Shown here: positions 12,101 through 22,920 of the stretch, in pieces
Position numbering within the stretch: position 1 is the first letter of the stretch
How the letters are laid out: each line of letters opens with the position of its first letter
Made by a program: the position numbers and the translations under genes
The notes under the pieces: model-generated
What the model saw: only the letters and a program-made list of their open reading frames with translations
The model's database searches: none
Told to the model about the DNA's origin: nothing
NCBI GenBank assembly: GCA_013399305.1
Contig: VXAI01000138.1
Span: 1,851,757 to 1,915,756 of the forward strand
Direction of reading: 5' to 3'
DNA from: Rostratula benghalensis
Taxonomy: Eukaryota; Chordata; Aves; Charadriiformes; Rostratulidae
Length of the DNA: 64,000 nucleotides

Positions 12101-12770
12101 CACCATTCCCCTTTTCTGTGGTGACACCGATGAATGTGCCCAACTGTTTCATTCGTGTCCTGGAGGCCAGTGGAAGGAGGACAATTTTTGAAGTGGACGT
12201 TACAGTCTCCAGCACGAAGCACGCCGTGCAAACCTGGCACTTTATGCTAAACCCTCAATTTCTGCTCAATCCCTCCGCCTCGGCTGGCAGTGACCAAACC
12301 CACCCCCCATCTCCTCTGCTTCTCAGCCTCCGAGGAAAGCAAAACCACGGGAGCAAACTGAGACAACACCATTTGCATCTGCCTGCAGCCTCCCATGGCG
12401 CCCTGCAATTGGAGAGCGGCCCCAGAACATAGAGGGCTTTCTACAAAGCAAAGCCAGCGGAAATCACCACCGATGCTAATTCGAAACAGAATGAGATAGC
12501 CACAGTGCTGGGCCTTGAGAGAGCGCACAAAGAAGGCCTTCTCTTGTTCACAGGGTGCTGACAGTATGGGCGAGAGCCCATCCTGTGCAGCTGATGTGAG
12601 GAATAGCACATCCTTAAATCTCAACACCTGGGCACAGCTCGGGAGACCCCGGGAGAAACTTAGAAGGAAGGTTTCTGCAAATGACACTGGGGAGATCCCG
12701 GGAGGCTCCTGCAGCTGGCTGGCTAAATAGCTGCTAAAAAGGGGGTTTAAAACGAACTTTGGGATCTCTA
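12100..12770. promoter_or_regulatory. GC-moderate candidate conserved element
   Basis: Open frames at 12118-12432 (+), 12247-12687 (-) and 12515-12730 (+) overlap each other and match no protein I know. The block is repeat-free with scattered CpG. I call it a candidate non-coding element. A diverged coding exon is a less likely alternative. Confidence 0.28.
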
Positions 12771-12774
12771 GAAA

Positions 12775-12960
12775 GGCTCATTTATCAAAGTAAACAAGGT
12801 TTAGCTGTTTAATAAATCTGTTTTCTTTCCTCCTTTTCATCAGGGCATTGCTATTGCTGCTGATGGCTTTCATAATGCGATCAGCTGCCCTGTTAATAGG
12901 CGCTGTGCACACTCGGTCAGATAAAGATGAGGTAAAGAGTTTCTTTATTATTTCTTGTTA
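12775..12960 (+). promoter_or_regulatory. Candidate element with TCF/forkhead composite and exon-like segment
   Basis: ATCAAAG (12784-12790) and GTAAACA (12790-12796) share one base, forming a TCF/LEF-forkhead composite. A pyrimidine-rich tract ends in CAG at 12843, and GATGAG/GTAAAG gives a donor-like site after 12931. The 88 bp between are open in one frame (29 codons, mostly hydrophobic, then charged) and closed in the other two. It may be an element, a cryptic exon, or both; no family is recognised. Confidence 0.32.
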
Positions 12961-13315
12961 AATAGTAGCTCAGTTTGGCCTATGTGTGCTTAGCATTCTT
13001 CTTTTTATTCCGATTTCAGAGCTGCATCTCTTCTAGGGATGGGTAAACTGCTATGGAAAAGTAAGAACTGGCCAAACCAAACCTCAGCCCAAACACTGAC
13101 ATCAACCCAAACATTTTTGAAGGTCAGTGTTAGTTTGGATAAGTAACCCATCTACCCAGTCCTAAGTAGGGCTGGTTAGAAAATGGATTTTCCACCTTCT
13201 AAAAAATTTGGAGATTATATCCATGTTTGTAATCACTGGTTTTGAAGAGCTAAAATTTTGATAGTTTTTTTTTAAACCAAGACAAATCAATTTCAGTGAT
13301 GATTTTATTAGCATT
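12960..13315. other. Unique non-coding DNA
   Basis: No gene recognised. AT-rich sequence runs into an assembly gap. Confidence 0.55.
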
Positions 13316-13355
13316 NNNNNNNNNNNNNNNNNNNNNNNNNNNNNNNNNNNNNNNN
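13316..13355. other. Assembly gap (40 N)
   Basis: Forty consecutive N. Any frame crossing it, such as 13162-13467 on the minus strand, is meaningless. Confidence 0.99.
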
Positions 13356-14430
13356 AAAAAGTACATACAAAATACAGGTAAGGGAGTGTTTCATTTAGTA
13401 AATCCACCTCCTCTAAGCCAGCTGATCTCTCTGTTTTGCATGATTGCTGTAGTATGAAGAACTGCACCTCTCATGGTTTTGGTCACAGGTTGGGAGAGGG
13501 AGGACCTTGCAGCTCCTTGATGCTTGATTGGTTCAAGCGGTCTTGCCTGACTGCAGCAGGTACTCTAGGAAGGGTTGCAGCGTGGACAAGCCTTGTGCTT
13601 GCTCTGGCACCACTGCTATGAGGTCCAAGAGGTTACCAGGCACTGGAGAAGAGGTGCATGAGAGAAGCGATGGCCAAGTGTCATCTCAACAGGCCAGGAG
13701 GGTGTATCGTAACAGCTGATAGTGGACAACCCCAACAGTAGAACTGTAAAAGATAGTGGAGAGGAGAAAAGCTTAAAAAAAAAGTTAAAATAATAGTAGA
13801 GGAATATTTGTAAGTGCAGCCCAACTTCTGGGGCTTGCTTGGGCAGAACCTCTGAACTCCGAGGTTCTCCCACCTTCTCCCCAGGGCCATGGCCACGTCT
13901 GGCAGCACGAGTGGGAGCTGCCAGGGGACATGGCACAAAGAGGCCCGAGGAAATCTCAAATATTTTCAGCTGGAATAAGTTTGATTGTAGCACTGGTTTC
14001 GTTTCCATGGTGTGTTTGCTGTAAAAACTAGAGCCATTGGAGCAAAAAGTGATTCCACTGAGAAAAATGGTTATAATTTCATGGGGTTTTATGAGTGTTG
14101 TGATTGTCGTCCTCAAACACAGGGCACACTAAGGAAGGTTGACTTTGGGCAAAAATGATTTGCAGAAAATAGGGTAAGAAAAACATTTTTTTAGTATGTT
14201 TGAAATAATAATATAAAAGAATGTTCTTCAGGAGGTCTCTTTTCACTCACACATTGAATATAAGACCCAAATAATAATGAAGGCAAATTCAGACACTTCC
14301 CTGTCCTTTTCCAAAGTGTTAATTATTTTTTGTTCATAAGCATTTAATTAGATACTGGGAAAAAAAAAAAAAAGGCAAACAAACAGGACCCCAGCAACTC
14401 AATACTGAGCTTTGTGTGTAAAGGAAACTT
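13356..14430. other. Unique non-coding DNA with chance open frames
   Basis: A 166-codon minus-strand frame (13616-14116) overlaps other frames on both strands and has no recognisable domain. An AT-rich stretch near 14240-14350 has TTAATTA-type words and an A-run at about 14360-14373. No gene supported. Confidence 0.5.
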
Positions 14431-14830
14431 CATGAAATGTGAATCAGGTTAAATAGTTCAATTATTGTCCATTGCTTCCACGTTTGGGAAGGAGTGCAAC
14501 TGTTTGAAATTGTTTAAGTAGTTAGTAAGGTGATCGTAACATTTACCAGCAAATGACATAAATCCAGAATTAATTATAATGGCTTAAATGGTTAAAAAGA
14601 AAGGGGATCATTGGTCCTGAGGTTTATTGTGAACTGTCAGGATAATGGAATTTTAATCAGTTCGTTTATTTTAGGAAGGATTAATTGCATGGCGTGATGC
14701 AGAAAATACAGTGACTAACTTTGGAAACCGAGCCGACTGCATAATTTTATTAAAGCAGATCAATTGTAGCATCTTAATTTCCTTAGACATGTTTATGGGG
14801 AGCCATTTGTTTTGTCAGGATTCTTTCCTG
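14430..14830. promoter_or_regulatory. Candidate conserved non-coding element
   Basis: This repeat-free AT-rich block has TTAATTGCAT at 14681-14690 (homeodomain/POU-like), CAATTG at 14761-14766 and several ATTAAT/TTAAT cores. Its densest part is 14660-14820. By texture it is among the more convincing non-coding elements in the window. Confidence 0.38.
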
Positions 14831-16460
14831 ACTGTTAGGGCTGCTGAAAATGAATGTGTTCTCTGAGACCATTGCCTGGGAGTCAGTCCCCATCCCACCT
14901 GCCCTGGCCCTGACGCAGGATTTCGGGGGGGTTCAGATGGAAAAGTACCCCAGGGAACTCCTTGGGGCTGGGGTATGGACAAGTATAAAGATTATCTGGA
15001 GGCTTTCACTGGAAGAAAGTGACATAGCCCAAAAGTCTTCTGATTTCCCAGGAACTTCCAGAGATTTCCAATGGACTCTTCCTATCAGCACATTGAGATT
15101 TGGCCTGAAGCTGCCCAAGTTGTGACTTCCCTGATCAACTCATGGGTAGATAAATAGCTCAAATACTGTTGAAGAAAAAAACAACCTTTTTTTTTTTTTT
15201 CTTCCTCCCTCCCATAAAAGAGGGAGATTAAGACACTGAAATAGATCCTTGAAACATCTTGCCGCTCCATTTCGGGTTTTTGGCAAAATAATTTGGTCAG
15301 AGGAGAAAAAGGCAAAAGGAAAATTATTTCCCTCAAAAGTGAAAACATTTCATGTTGACGTTACAGGATGGAACCCTAACAATTTATGCTATGGGAGAAG
15401 TTTTACGGGAAATTTCCTGCAGTTTTATTGCAAATACCTTTGAACACTAAAAAGTTTCAAGCCGAAGAAGAAGTTTCATTTCTACTGAACATATTTTTTA
15501 CTGAATAATCATTTACCATTTTCTCTCTCCTTCTTCATGTTGGGTTTGCAAGAGCATTGGAAACTCAAATTCTAACTACAGCTTGTTTCATTTCTGGTAT
15601 TTTGCTGGTACAAGGTACAATAGCAACTGTACCCTCTGTCCCCATTTGCCACCCAGGTTCCTGTTACAGACAGGGAAGACGGAGAAAACCAGCTCCAGAA
15701 GTGGCCTTTACCCATCAGCCTTTCTTCAGCACCAACTTAGAGTAAATGCATATTTTTCAGGTGTTTTTTAAGTGGCTGTAGGTGTTCTTCCCTGTGCACA
15801 TCCAGGCCTCCTCTTTGGCATTCAAGCTCAGAAGAGCTGTGAGATGGTTTTGGTTTTGTAAAGCTCTGTTTAGTTTATTGGGCTTATAAAACAAAAACTG
15901 TGGGCACTTTGTATTTTACTTGTAGTCCAGCTGAATCCTGGGAGGCTGCACATGGAAATTTCAGCCACTCACTGATGGTTGTACCACACCTTCACTTCGT
16001 TTCCCATTGCTTTTCTTCTTCTCATTAGAGGGAAAGGAGTTATTTTAAAATGTTTAATACCAAGACAGGCTGTCCTTTCTGGAGTTATTTGTTGTGAAGC
16101 TATTATTAGGCTGTGTTCGTCAGCTGGTCTAAATGAAAAGTTGGTTATGTGGTGGGGTTTTACTGGTGTGCTAAAATAAAGTGACACAAAACAAAAAAGA
16201 TGGAAACAAGGTTTACAAGTAGCATCACTTCTCCTTCCTTCTTCCTTTGACGGGAACGGAAAGTGTGATGGTGTACCTGGCAAGTGGGACTACAAGAATA
16301 TCATAAAGCAGAAAATAGAGAAAAGCAAATGTTGCTGTAGTGTCTGAGCTAAGGAGGAAAAATATTTCTAGCAGGAGTTCAGCAGCATGAGCTCAGACTG
16401 GGAGACATCACCCAAGAGAACACCCATCCAGCCCCCAGTCCCATCATACACGGATGGGAT
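14830..16460. other. Unique non-coding DNA
   Basis: Contains short frames at 14850-15125 and on the opposite strand, a T-run near 15187-15200 followed by a pyrimidine tract, and a mildly AT-rich block at 16030-16160. Nothing is recognised as coding. Confidence 0.5.
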
Positions 16461-16461
16461 T

Positions 16462-16561
16462 CTGAGCAACCTGCTCTGGTGGGAGGTGTCCCTGCCCAGG
16501 GCAGGGGGTGGCACTGGATGATCTTTGGGGTCCCTTCCAACCCAAACCATTCTGTAATTCT
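16462..16561 (+). mobile_element. CR1 LINE 3'-end fragment
   Basis: The segment carries the CR1 3' terminus in forward orientation: GAGCAACCTGCTCTGGTGGG, then GGTGTCCCTGCCC, TGGATGATCTTTGGGG, CCTTCCAACCCAAACC and a terminal ATTCT-type end. Only about 100 bp remain of a multi-kilobase non-LTR retrotransposon, typical of 5'-truncated CR1 copies. CR1 is the dominant interspersed repeat of birds and is the main evidence that this is avian DNA. No coding remnant is present. Confidence 0.92.
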
Positions 16562-16569
16562 AAACCCCC

Positions 16570-17690
16570 TATGCATTCCATCTATAAATATTATATTCAG
16601 ATTTGCAGTGAAAGTTAGTGCAATACCTGATTGTTTACTAGAGCTTCAGAACTTGGGACTGCTCTGTTTGCAATAAGGACAATCAGTTTTTTAGAAATTG
16701 TGTGCCATTTTCTGCTATCAGTTATAGAAATCATCTAATGAGTTAAAGTGTTAAAGTTCTGTACAGTCTGGAAAAGCACAAGTCTCCATTTTTAAGAATT
16801 AGGCTGGTTGGTCCATTTTACTATCTGTACTTGAGAGCTGGAGAAACTGAGGAACAAAGAGGATGAGATAAGGATAAAGCAGCAAAGAAGGACACAGGAT
16901 TACAGCTCCATGACTTGTAGCTCTTCAGTAACCCCCTCCTGCCCCCAGTCCATGCTGCGTGGCGTCGCACAGCGGTGTGTGACAGTGCTGCCTGCTATTA
17001 ATATGAATAGAGCTTTGTCCCATACATTTGGAGTTTCCTTCTCACCACAAATGTTTTGAAAAGCAATTAAGCTATTTAAAAAGCAGCCAACATGCCTACC
17101 AGTTAACAGTAGTTTACATTTAGAGTGAGTAACTATAACGGGTTATATTTTTGAAAGATCAGACCTTAATCAATGGATACTGATACTTGCATAACACGAA
17201 ACTGTGTTTTTAGTTTAATAGTGCTTTAGCATTCAAAAGGTCTCTATCCTGCCTCAAATTATTTTTTGCATTTTTTTCAAAGTGTGAGAGAAAGAATCAG
17301 CATTGAAATCCTGCCTGAATTTGAAGATTAGCTTTAAATGCTTGGAATTTCCCTGCAATCAAGTACGAAGTGATAAAACCAGAGCCAATAATCAACTATC
17401 AGCGTCATTTTTGTTCTTGTGGGCAATGACTTTGTAAGACACCCACATATATTCTCACGTGTGTATGCACACACACATATATCTAGCATTTGAGGACTTA
17501 AACTTCCATAATCTGCAGTCTCTGAGTTGGAAGGCTCCAGATGATCCTGTTGCCATGATCTCCAGACTTGCTTTCTCTCTGGCATCCTGTGCTTTCTTAC
17601 GGTCTGCTGGCCTCTGCCGAGACACACCTCCAGGAAGGTGGTGGTTATCCCAGTCTGGGAATTCCTATCATCTTCATCAGAATTAATTCC
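16570..17690. other. AT-rich unique non-coding DNA
   Basis: No gene recognised. A short CA/TA repeat lies at about 17457-17483. The block 17080-17220 is AT-rich with balanced words and could be a weak regulatory segment. Confidence 0.5.
17457..17483. repeat. Short CA/TG-TA microsatellite
   Basis: Alternating CGTGTGTATG then CACACACATATAT, about 27 bp and imperfect. Confidence 0.7.
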
Positions 17691-17930
17691 AATTAGGTCA
17701 CATTTGCAATATAGTTAGATAAAGCCCAGCAATAGAGGTTCCCTAGAAATAAAGCAGATTGAAAGTAATATTCATGAGCTGGTTTAAAAAAAATCCATCA
17801 CTACGTTTAAAAAACCACAAAAAGTAGCTCTTTAGTAAGAGATGCTCCATTGTTATTGCCGGAGAGGAAACTCGGGCAGTTGCACGTACGGGGCACGTAA
17901 CCACTGCCACCTTTGTCACAAAAGCCAGAG
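17690..17930. promoter_or_regulatory. Candidate conserved non-coding element
   Basis: Opens with GAATTAATTCCAATTAG-type homeodomain cores. A SOX-type CATTGTTAT starts at 17848, and CpG-containing CACGTA words lie near 17883 and 17894. Apart from short A runs it is repeat-free. Confidence 0.33.
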
Positions 17931-17999
17931 AAAACAGAGCTACAGGGAGCTGGGGCAGTAGGCTGACATTTTCTTCTCTCTTTCTCTCCCTTTTTAAAA

Positions 18000-18360
18000 T
18001 AAAATTATTTGTTTAGGTTGAAAGACAATACCCGGCTGGGCTACAGGGAGCGCGCGCAGTGAGCTAATGCAGGCAGCTGGCATGACCACAATGAGCAGAG
18101 CTGCACCCTTCCAAGAGGAAAAAAGGCTCAGATGACAATATAAGTTACTCAAAACAAATAGCGGGGCAATGGAGTGGAAGAGAGTTCTCCACTCAAATTA
18201 CTATAATGTTCCATTTATAGTTTCAGGCTTCTCTTAGACTGTGATTATAAAATGTTGGCTGGCACCTACAGAAAGGAAAGAAAATATTCTCCTGGAGGTA
18301 AAGAATCTAGATTATCAAGTGGATTTTTATTTGATATCAATAATAAATCACTGCTGTGCT
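18000..18360. promoter_or_regulatory. Candidate conserved non-coding element
   Basis: A CpG patch (GAGCGCGCGCAG near 18048) is followed by AT-rich sequence ending in GATATCAATAATAAATCA at about 18333-18350, a HOX/PBX-like string. No protein-coding signal is visible. Confidence 0.3.
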
Positions 18361-19160
18361 AATTTTCTTGCAGCCAGACTGTAAAATACACCCATTAGCA
18401 GGGTTGCAGGGTGTGCTAAACATAGACTGCAAACTCACTTTTCTGTACAGCACCTTACACCACCAGGTCATGCCTGGGATGGTCTTTTGGGACCCTCAGT
18501 CAATGACAGTGTTTGACATTGGTTCAGGTTCAAAACAAAATGCTGCTTTAAACCATAAAATAAGATGATGAAATGGGGCATTTTGACACTTTTGAAATAC
18601 TGTTTCACCTGAGATGCATTTTCAGTGAGGAACCTCACTGCAAAGAAAACTCCTGCAATAGGTTGGACCTCAGTAAAACAGTATTTTCCCTTTGAGAAGT
18701 ACTTTATTTTGACTGTCCACCTTGTGTTTTGACCTATTCTGCCTTGGGAAGAAGCCTTTGGAGGGAGCCACATGGAGTAGCCACACTGCCAAGCCCTGTC
18801 CTCTGGCACGGGACAGCACAGAGCTCTTGGGGTGATTATTTTTTCAACAAAGGAAAACACTCAAAAGGTAAATGTTTGAAAGCAGTCGTCATCTGAAGAG
18901 AAATGACAAAGTGGTTGCTTTGGTTAAAACCAAAACAAAACACAACTACCACATTTTTTATTTTTGTCAGAAATGCTGTCCAAGGGGGAGAAGTGAATTG
19001 TGTGGAAGCAAAAGAAAACAGAAATCAAACACAAGAAGAAAAATAAGGATAAGAAATCATCTGAGGATGGATGATAATAAATGAGGGGGAAGGCCCCAGA
19101 GTCACGAAGAGCTGCTTTAATGTGCTCTCTTCCTTCCTCTGTGTATAAAAGCTTTCTTGT
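18360..19160. other. Unique non-coding DNA
   Basis: Short frames on both strands, A-rich around 18910-19080. Nothing recognised. Confidence 0.5.
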
Positions 19161-19980
19161 CAGACATGTTTGAGTAAAATGACAAGGAAATACTCTCAGC
19201 AGCAATTCAGAGGAATAGCACTGATTTCCATCATGAAGAGCCCAACCCAAATGCCCTGTGCTGGTTTATGGCATGTCATGAACCCACGTGCTGGTTTATG
19301 GTGTGACAGCCCCATCCTCACATGTCAGGGTGCATCGGGGCAGCCCTGGTTCCTCTGCTCCACCTGCAGCATCTGGCCCCTGATCCAGCTCCTGTGGCCA
19401 CAGGACCAGAAGGTGGTGAAAGCAGCTCTCACTTCACCTTTCACCCTACAGGAGGGGCTATCACTGACCATGTGTTCTACTACTCCTTCCCCAAAGATCT
19501 CCCAGCCCACTGGCATATATTCATTGATACAAATGTACACAGCCCTGATGCGGTGTTCACTGAAACTCAACAAAAATCCCTCCATTCATCCTGGTAGATG
19601 TGGGATCTGCCCCTTTGAATGGGGAACGGGGAGCACACACGGTGCAGCTTCACCCTTCTCTGGGATGGAGCAAGGAGAGAAGGGGGAAATGCAGATGTGC
19701 CACCAGCTTTTTGATAGTGTTTACTCCAAGTCTGCAAACCAGTTGGATGGAGAGGGCAAGTTAAAGCAACAGAAATGTCCCCAGCCTCTTGTTTTGGATG
19801 CTGGGAAGGTTGTCCCCCACACTCAGTAGCACTTGGAAATGGTGCATCCCCTTCCTGCAACGTGACCAGGAGTTAATCTCTGCCAGATAAATAGCATGGC
19901 TTCTCAGCTGGAAAATCCAACATTAAAGGAGGAGAAATACCAGATGATACAGACAGAAGCAATGTTCAGTGGCTGATGGG
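19160..19980. other. Unique DNA with the longest chance open frame
   Basis: A 219-codon plus-strand frame (19170-19829) is open, but its translation has no recognisable domain and is overlapped by 86-97-codon frames on the other strand. For a stop frequency of about 3/64, one such frame in a 64-kb six-frame scan is not surprising. A short direct repeat, GTGCTGGTTTATGG, recurs at about 19258 and 19289. Confidence 0.45.
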
Positions 19981-20560
19981 ACCCATCCTTTTCCCCACTC
20001 CAAGGATGGGGTCACCGGCAGCGCTGCCAGCCCCAAGGACCCCAGCAGTGCCCAGGAGGGGCTGAGCTTCCCTCCCCATGTGTGATCTGTGGTTTCTCTC
20101 CCTGGCCACGTTCCCCGCAGCGCTCGCCGTTACCTGCGGAAACCAAAAAGCACCGGTCTACGCAGGCGGCTGTCTCCATAGTCCCTGTGTAGACAAGCGG
20201 AGCCAGAGGGCTGATCCCCCGGCCCCAGCACACAGCCTTCCTTTCAGCACCTTCCCCTTACACAAAGACTAACTTATCCCACCTTTTTTTTTCCCCTCCT
20301 CTGTCTCTGCTCCCCGTAGCCCTCGCAATGAAAAGCCCTCCACGCGCAGGCTAATAAAAAGCCCTGTGCCACCTCCTCCCCCCCCCTTCCCAACCAGAAC
20401 AGTGCTGCCAAAAAGGGGAAAAAAAAAAAAAAAGGGGGGGGGCGGTGCTGGGGGTGGAGAAGGGAGAGTGAAGGCCGGGGGGAGTTAAACCTGGAACTCA
20501 TTTAGCAAAACGGGACTTTAGTTAACAAGAAAGTTACCCATCATGAACTGCCGGTAACAC
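19980..20560. other. CpG-moderate, GC-rich block
   Basis: This is one of the GC-richest parts of the window, with CpGs around 20015-20220 and again at 20316-20350. It contains C9 (20378-20386), A15 (20419-20433) and G9 (20434-20442). It could be a weak CpG island or promoter-like patch, but I see no TATA, initiator or first exon to support a transcription start. Confidence 0.3.
20378..20457. repeat. C9 / A15 / G9 homopolymer cluster
   Basis: C9 at 20378-20386 is complementary to G9 at 20434-20442. Between them are GGGG (20415-20418) and A15, and GGGGG follows at 20450-20454. The G-runs give G-quadruplex potential on the plus strand. Confidence 0.8.
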
Positions 20561-22370
20561 CTCGAGTGATCCTAAATCCATTACCCAGAGACTTAGCCCT
20601 GGCTGAGTTTGATTTTATGAACTGTGAGGCTGCTATGTTGAAAGTCTGCAAATTGGACATAAATTGGGCTGCAGAAGGCTGGGGAACTGAAAGGGTTGGG
20701 TTTTTTTCTTGCTCTGGTGACGTAACAGGCTTTGGCTGCGGACCCACGCGCTCCGGCAGAGAAGCTGTGGATGAGACACTCAGAGACAGCGGCTGGACAC
20801 GGGAGGGAGGACTCAGGAGACCTCAAGCCTGTGGTTTTTGGCTCTGCTGCTTCATCACCTGTACAAGGATGGGCAAGTTGCTGCACTTGCTGTGCCTCAA
20901 ATCCTCCCCTTGTGAGCTTTCACTCTACTCACTCACGTGCTGCCTTCATCACCGCGCTTAGCGCTGGTTTCGTTGTAGTTTAGGCTCCAAAACACTGTGA
21001 TACAGGTCAAACTCTAATAAGAGAAACTGGGTTTCATGAAATACTAAAAAGCTGCTCCGTGTGTTCCCAGACCTCAGTGCTGAGATGCTGCTCCAGGGTC
21101 GGTGCCTCGGCAGGACACTGGTGTTTGTTTCCCTGTTCGAAATTAAAGGGCGATGTACCAGACCTGGCATGAGAAGCACAAGCTCAGCATGTTTTCTCAT
21201 GTATAATCCTCAGACTAAGTCTCAGGTAACTTTACATCACTGGATAATTTACACCAAACCAGAAGATGAGGTGGAGTACAACAAGGCACATCAGAAGCTG
21301 GTGAATTTTGGTGGGAAAGAACAGTTTTCAGGCAATTAGAGGCACAGGCAAGAGACAGGGCACTCCTGATGTTACCATACTTCCTATCACCTGTGTTATT
21401 CCTGAAATTTAGAGTTTTCATAGTTTTTCAGTACATTTTTCTGGTCTTGTTATTATAAAAAACTTGGGTTCTACAGATGAATCGTTGCTGATGGTGCTTC
21501 AGAATTTAGGTAGTGTGAGGAAAAAAAAAAAGGTACCATGGCCTTAGAATTAAAATCTGGATCTGACTTGGAGACCTGTTCCCAGAAGGAATTTCTGTGC
21601 CATCATGTCCCCAAGGAGGCAGGTTGGGTTTGGTGCTCATCCCAATAACTCGGGAAGCCAGTGGACAGCAAACATCCTTCTCCAGGGTTCCCACCAGCCA
21701 GACTGCGCTGGCTTCTCATTTGCCTTCTGCTGGCTTTAGACTAAAAAGAATTTACCCCTAGGAAATAGATGTTACGATCATCAGCTTTCATTAACTGTGG
21801 CAGGAGAAATATTTTTTACACATAAAGTTGTATGAAAATTTGATTTTTCAGCCCAAAAGCAGAACTAATTTTTTTTGTTATTATTATGTCTTGGGTTGAA
21901 CTGAAGTGAATGCCTTTGGATTCCTTAGTGAGATAAAAAATAGGAACAGGAGTCACAAGAGAAAAAATTCCCTGTTTTTCTCTGACTTAACTTTCATTTT
22001 ACTATTGATTTTTTAAAATGTAGAAAAATTTTGAAATGCAGATTTTTGACAAAGAAAAGTCAAGACATTATATTCTATAAAAGAAAGTTTGCTGCACAAC
22101 TGTATATTTCAATCAAATAAACTATTTTTTGGGCCCATTTCAGCACTAAAGCTTCAGGACAATTGAGTGAAGACCTGAGTCTGCAAAGCCATAAAATCAC
22201 TGGGTTTCTTTCTAAGTTAGAACTACATTTTATCTTTAAATTAAGCATGAATTGGGGTGCCTTTCTTTATGGGGAAAGCATAGCCGCCACATCTCAGCAC
22301 AGAGCTCTGTAAAATTTGATTTAAAAGATTAGTTAATAAAATTCTGCAAGACACCTTTCCCTCTCTTAAG
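20560..22370. other. Unique non-coding DNA
   Basis: Frames at 20566-20961 and 20593-20886 overlap on opposite strands and match nothing known. An A-run lies near 21520-21531. AT-rich sequence fills 21740-22240. No gene supported. Confidence 0.5.
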
Positions 22371-22560
22371 TCATCAAGCGCCGGTCGGTACCAATTTTGG
22401 GTAGTCCTTTGACCTGACATAGCACAGCACAGCTCCTTCTCTGTTATTTGATAAGTAAAGGTAACGCTGTGAAACACGTGGCTAATTTTACCAGCAAGGT
22501 GGCAACAATTCAGTATGTGATACGTGAGGGCAAAGCACAGGCAGTTCATTTGGGTAATTT
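22370..22560. promoter_or_regulatory. Candidate conserved element with E-box
   Basis: CACGTG (22475-22480) is a canonical E-box. TGACCT (22410-22415) is a nuclear-receptor half-site-like word. CAAGGTGGCAA near 22494 resembles half of a CTCF motif but does not match the full consensus. The block is repeat-free. Confidence 0.32.
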
Positions 22561-22719
22561 CTTAGCCTTCTGGCTTCTGCAATGTTTCTTTAGGGGGCAC
22601 TGAATATGAGTGATTGAGTGAGAGAGAGTCCGACAGAATTAGCACACACTGGATCTTTTGACCAAGGGGAAAAAAAAGAAACCCAAAACAAAACAGTCTA
22701 ATGTTGGTCTAGGGGCACG

Positions 22720-22920
22720 TTCCCTTAGGATTTGGGAAAGAAAAACACCAAACCGCGTTAGTTTGGTGCACCTCGAGCAGAGCAGCGCATTCAATTAAAA
22801 TCCATTTCAACAAAATAAAAAGACACTTAATCTTGGATCAAAAATAACTACAAAATCACAGGCAGCACCACCCAGCCCGAGCTGCGGTGGCATTTCCAAG
22901 GCAAATTAAACTTTCTGATA
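22720..22920. promoter_or_regulatory. Candidate element with inverted repeat
   Basis: CACCAAAC (22746-22753) and GTTTGGTG (22761-22768) are perfect inverted arms around CGCGTTA. Downstream are CAATTAAAATCC and an A-rich stretch. The palindrome is seen directly; function is unknown. Confidence 0.3.

Noticed and set aside
19170..19829. 219-codon open frame, the longest in the window
   Set aside because: No domain or family recognised, opposing frames overlap it, and a frame of this length is not surprising in 64 kb of six-frame translation.
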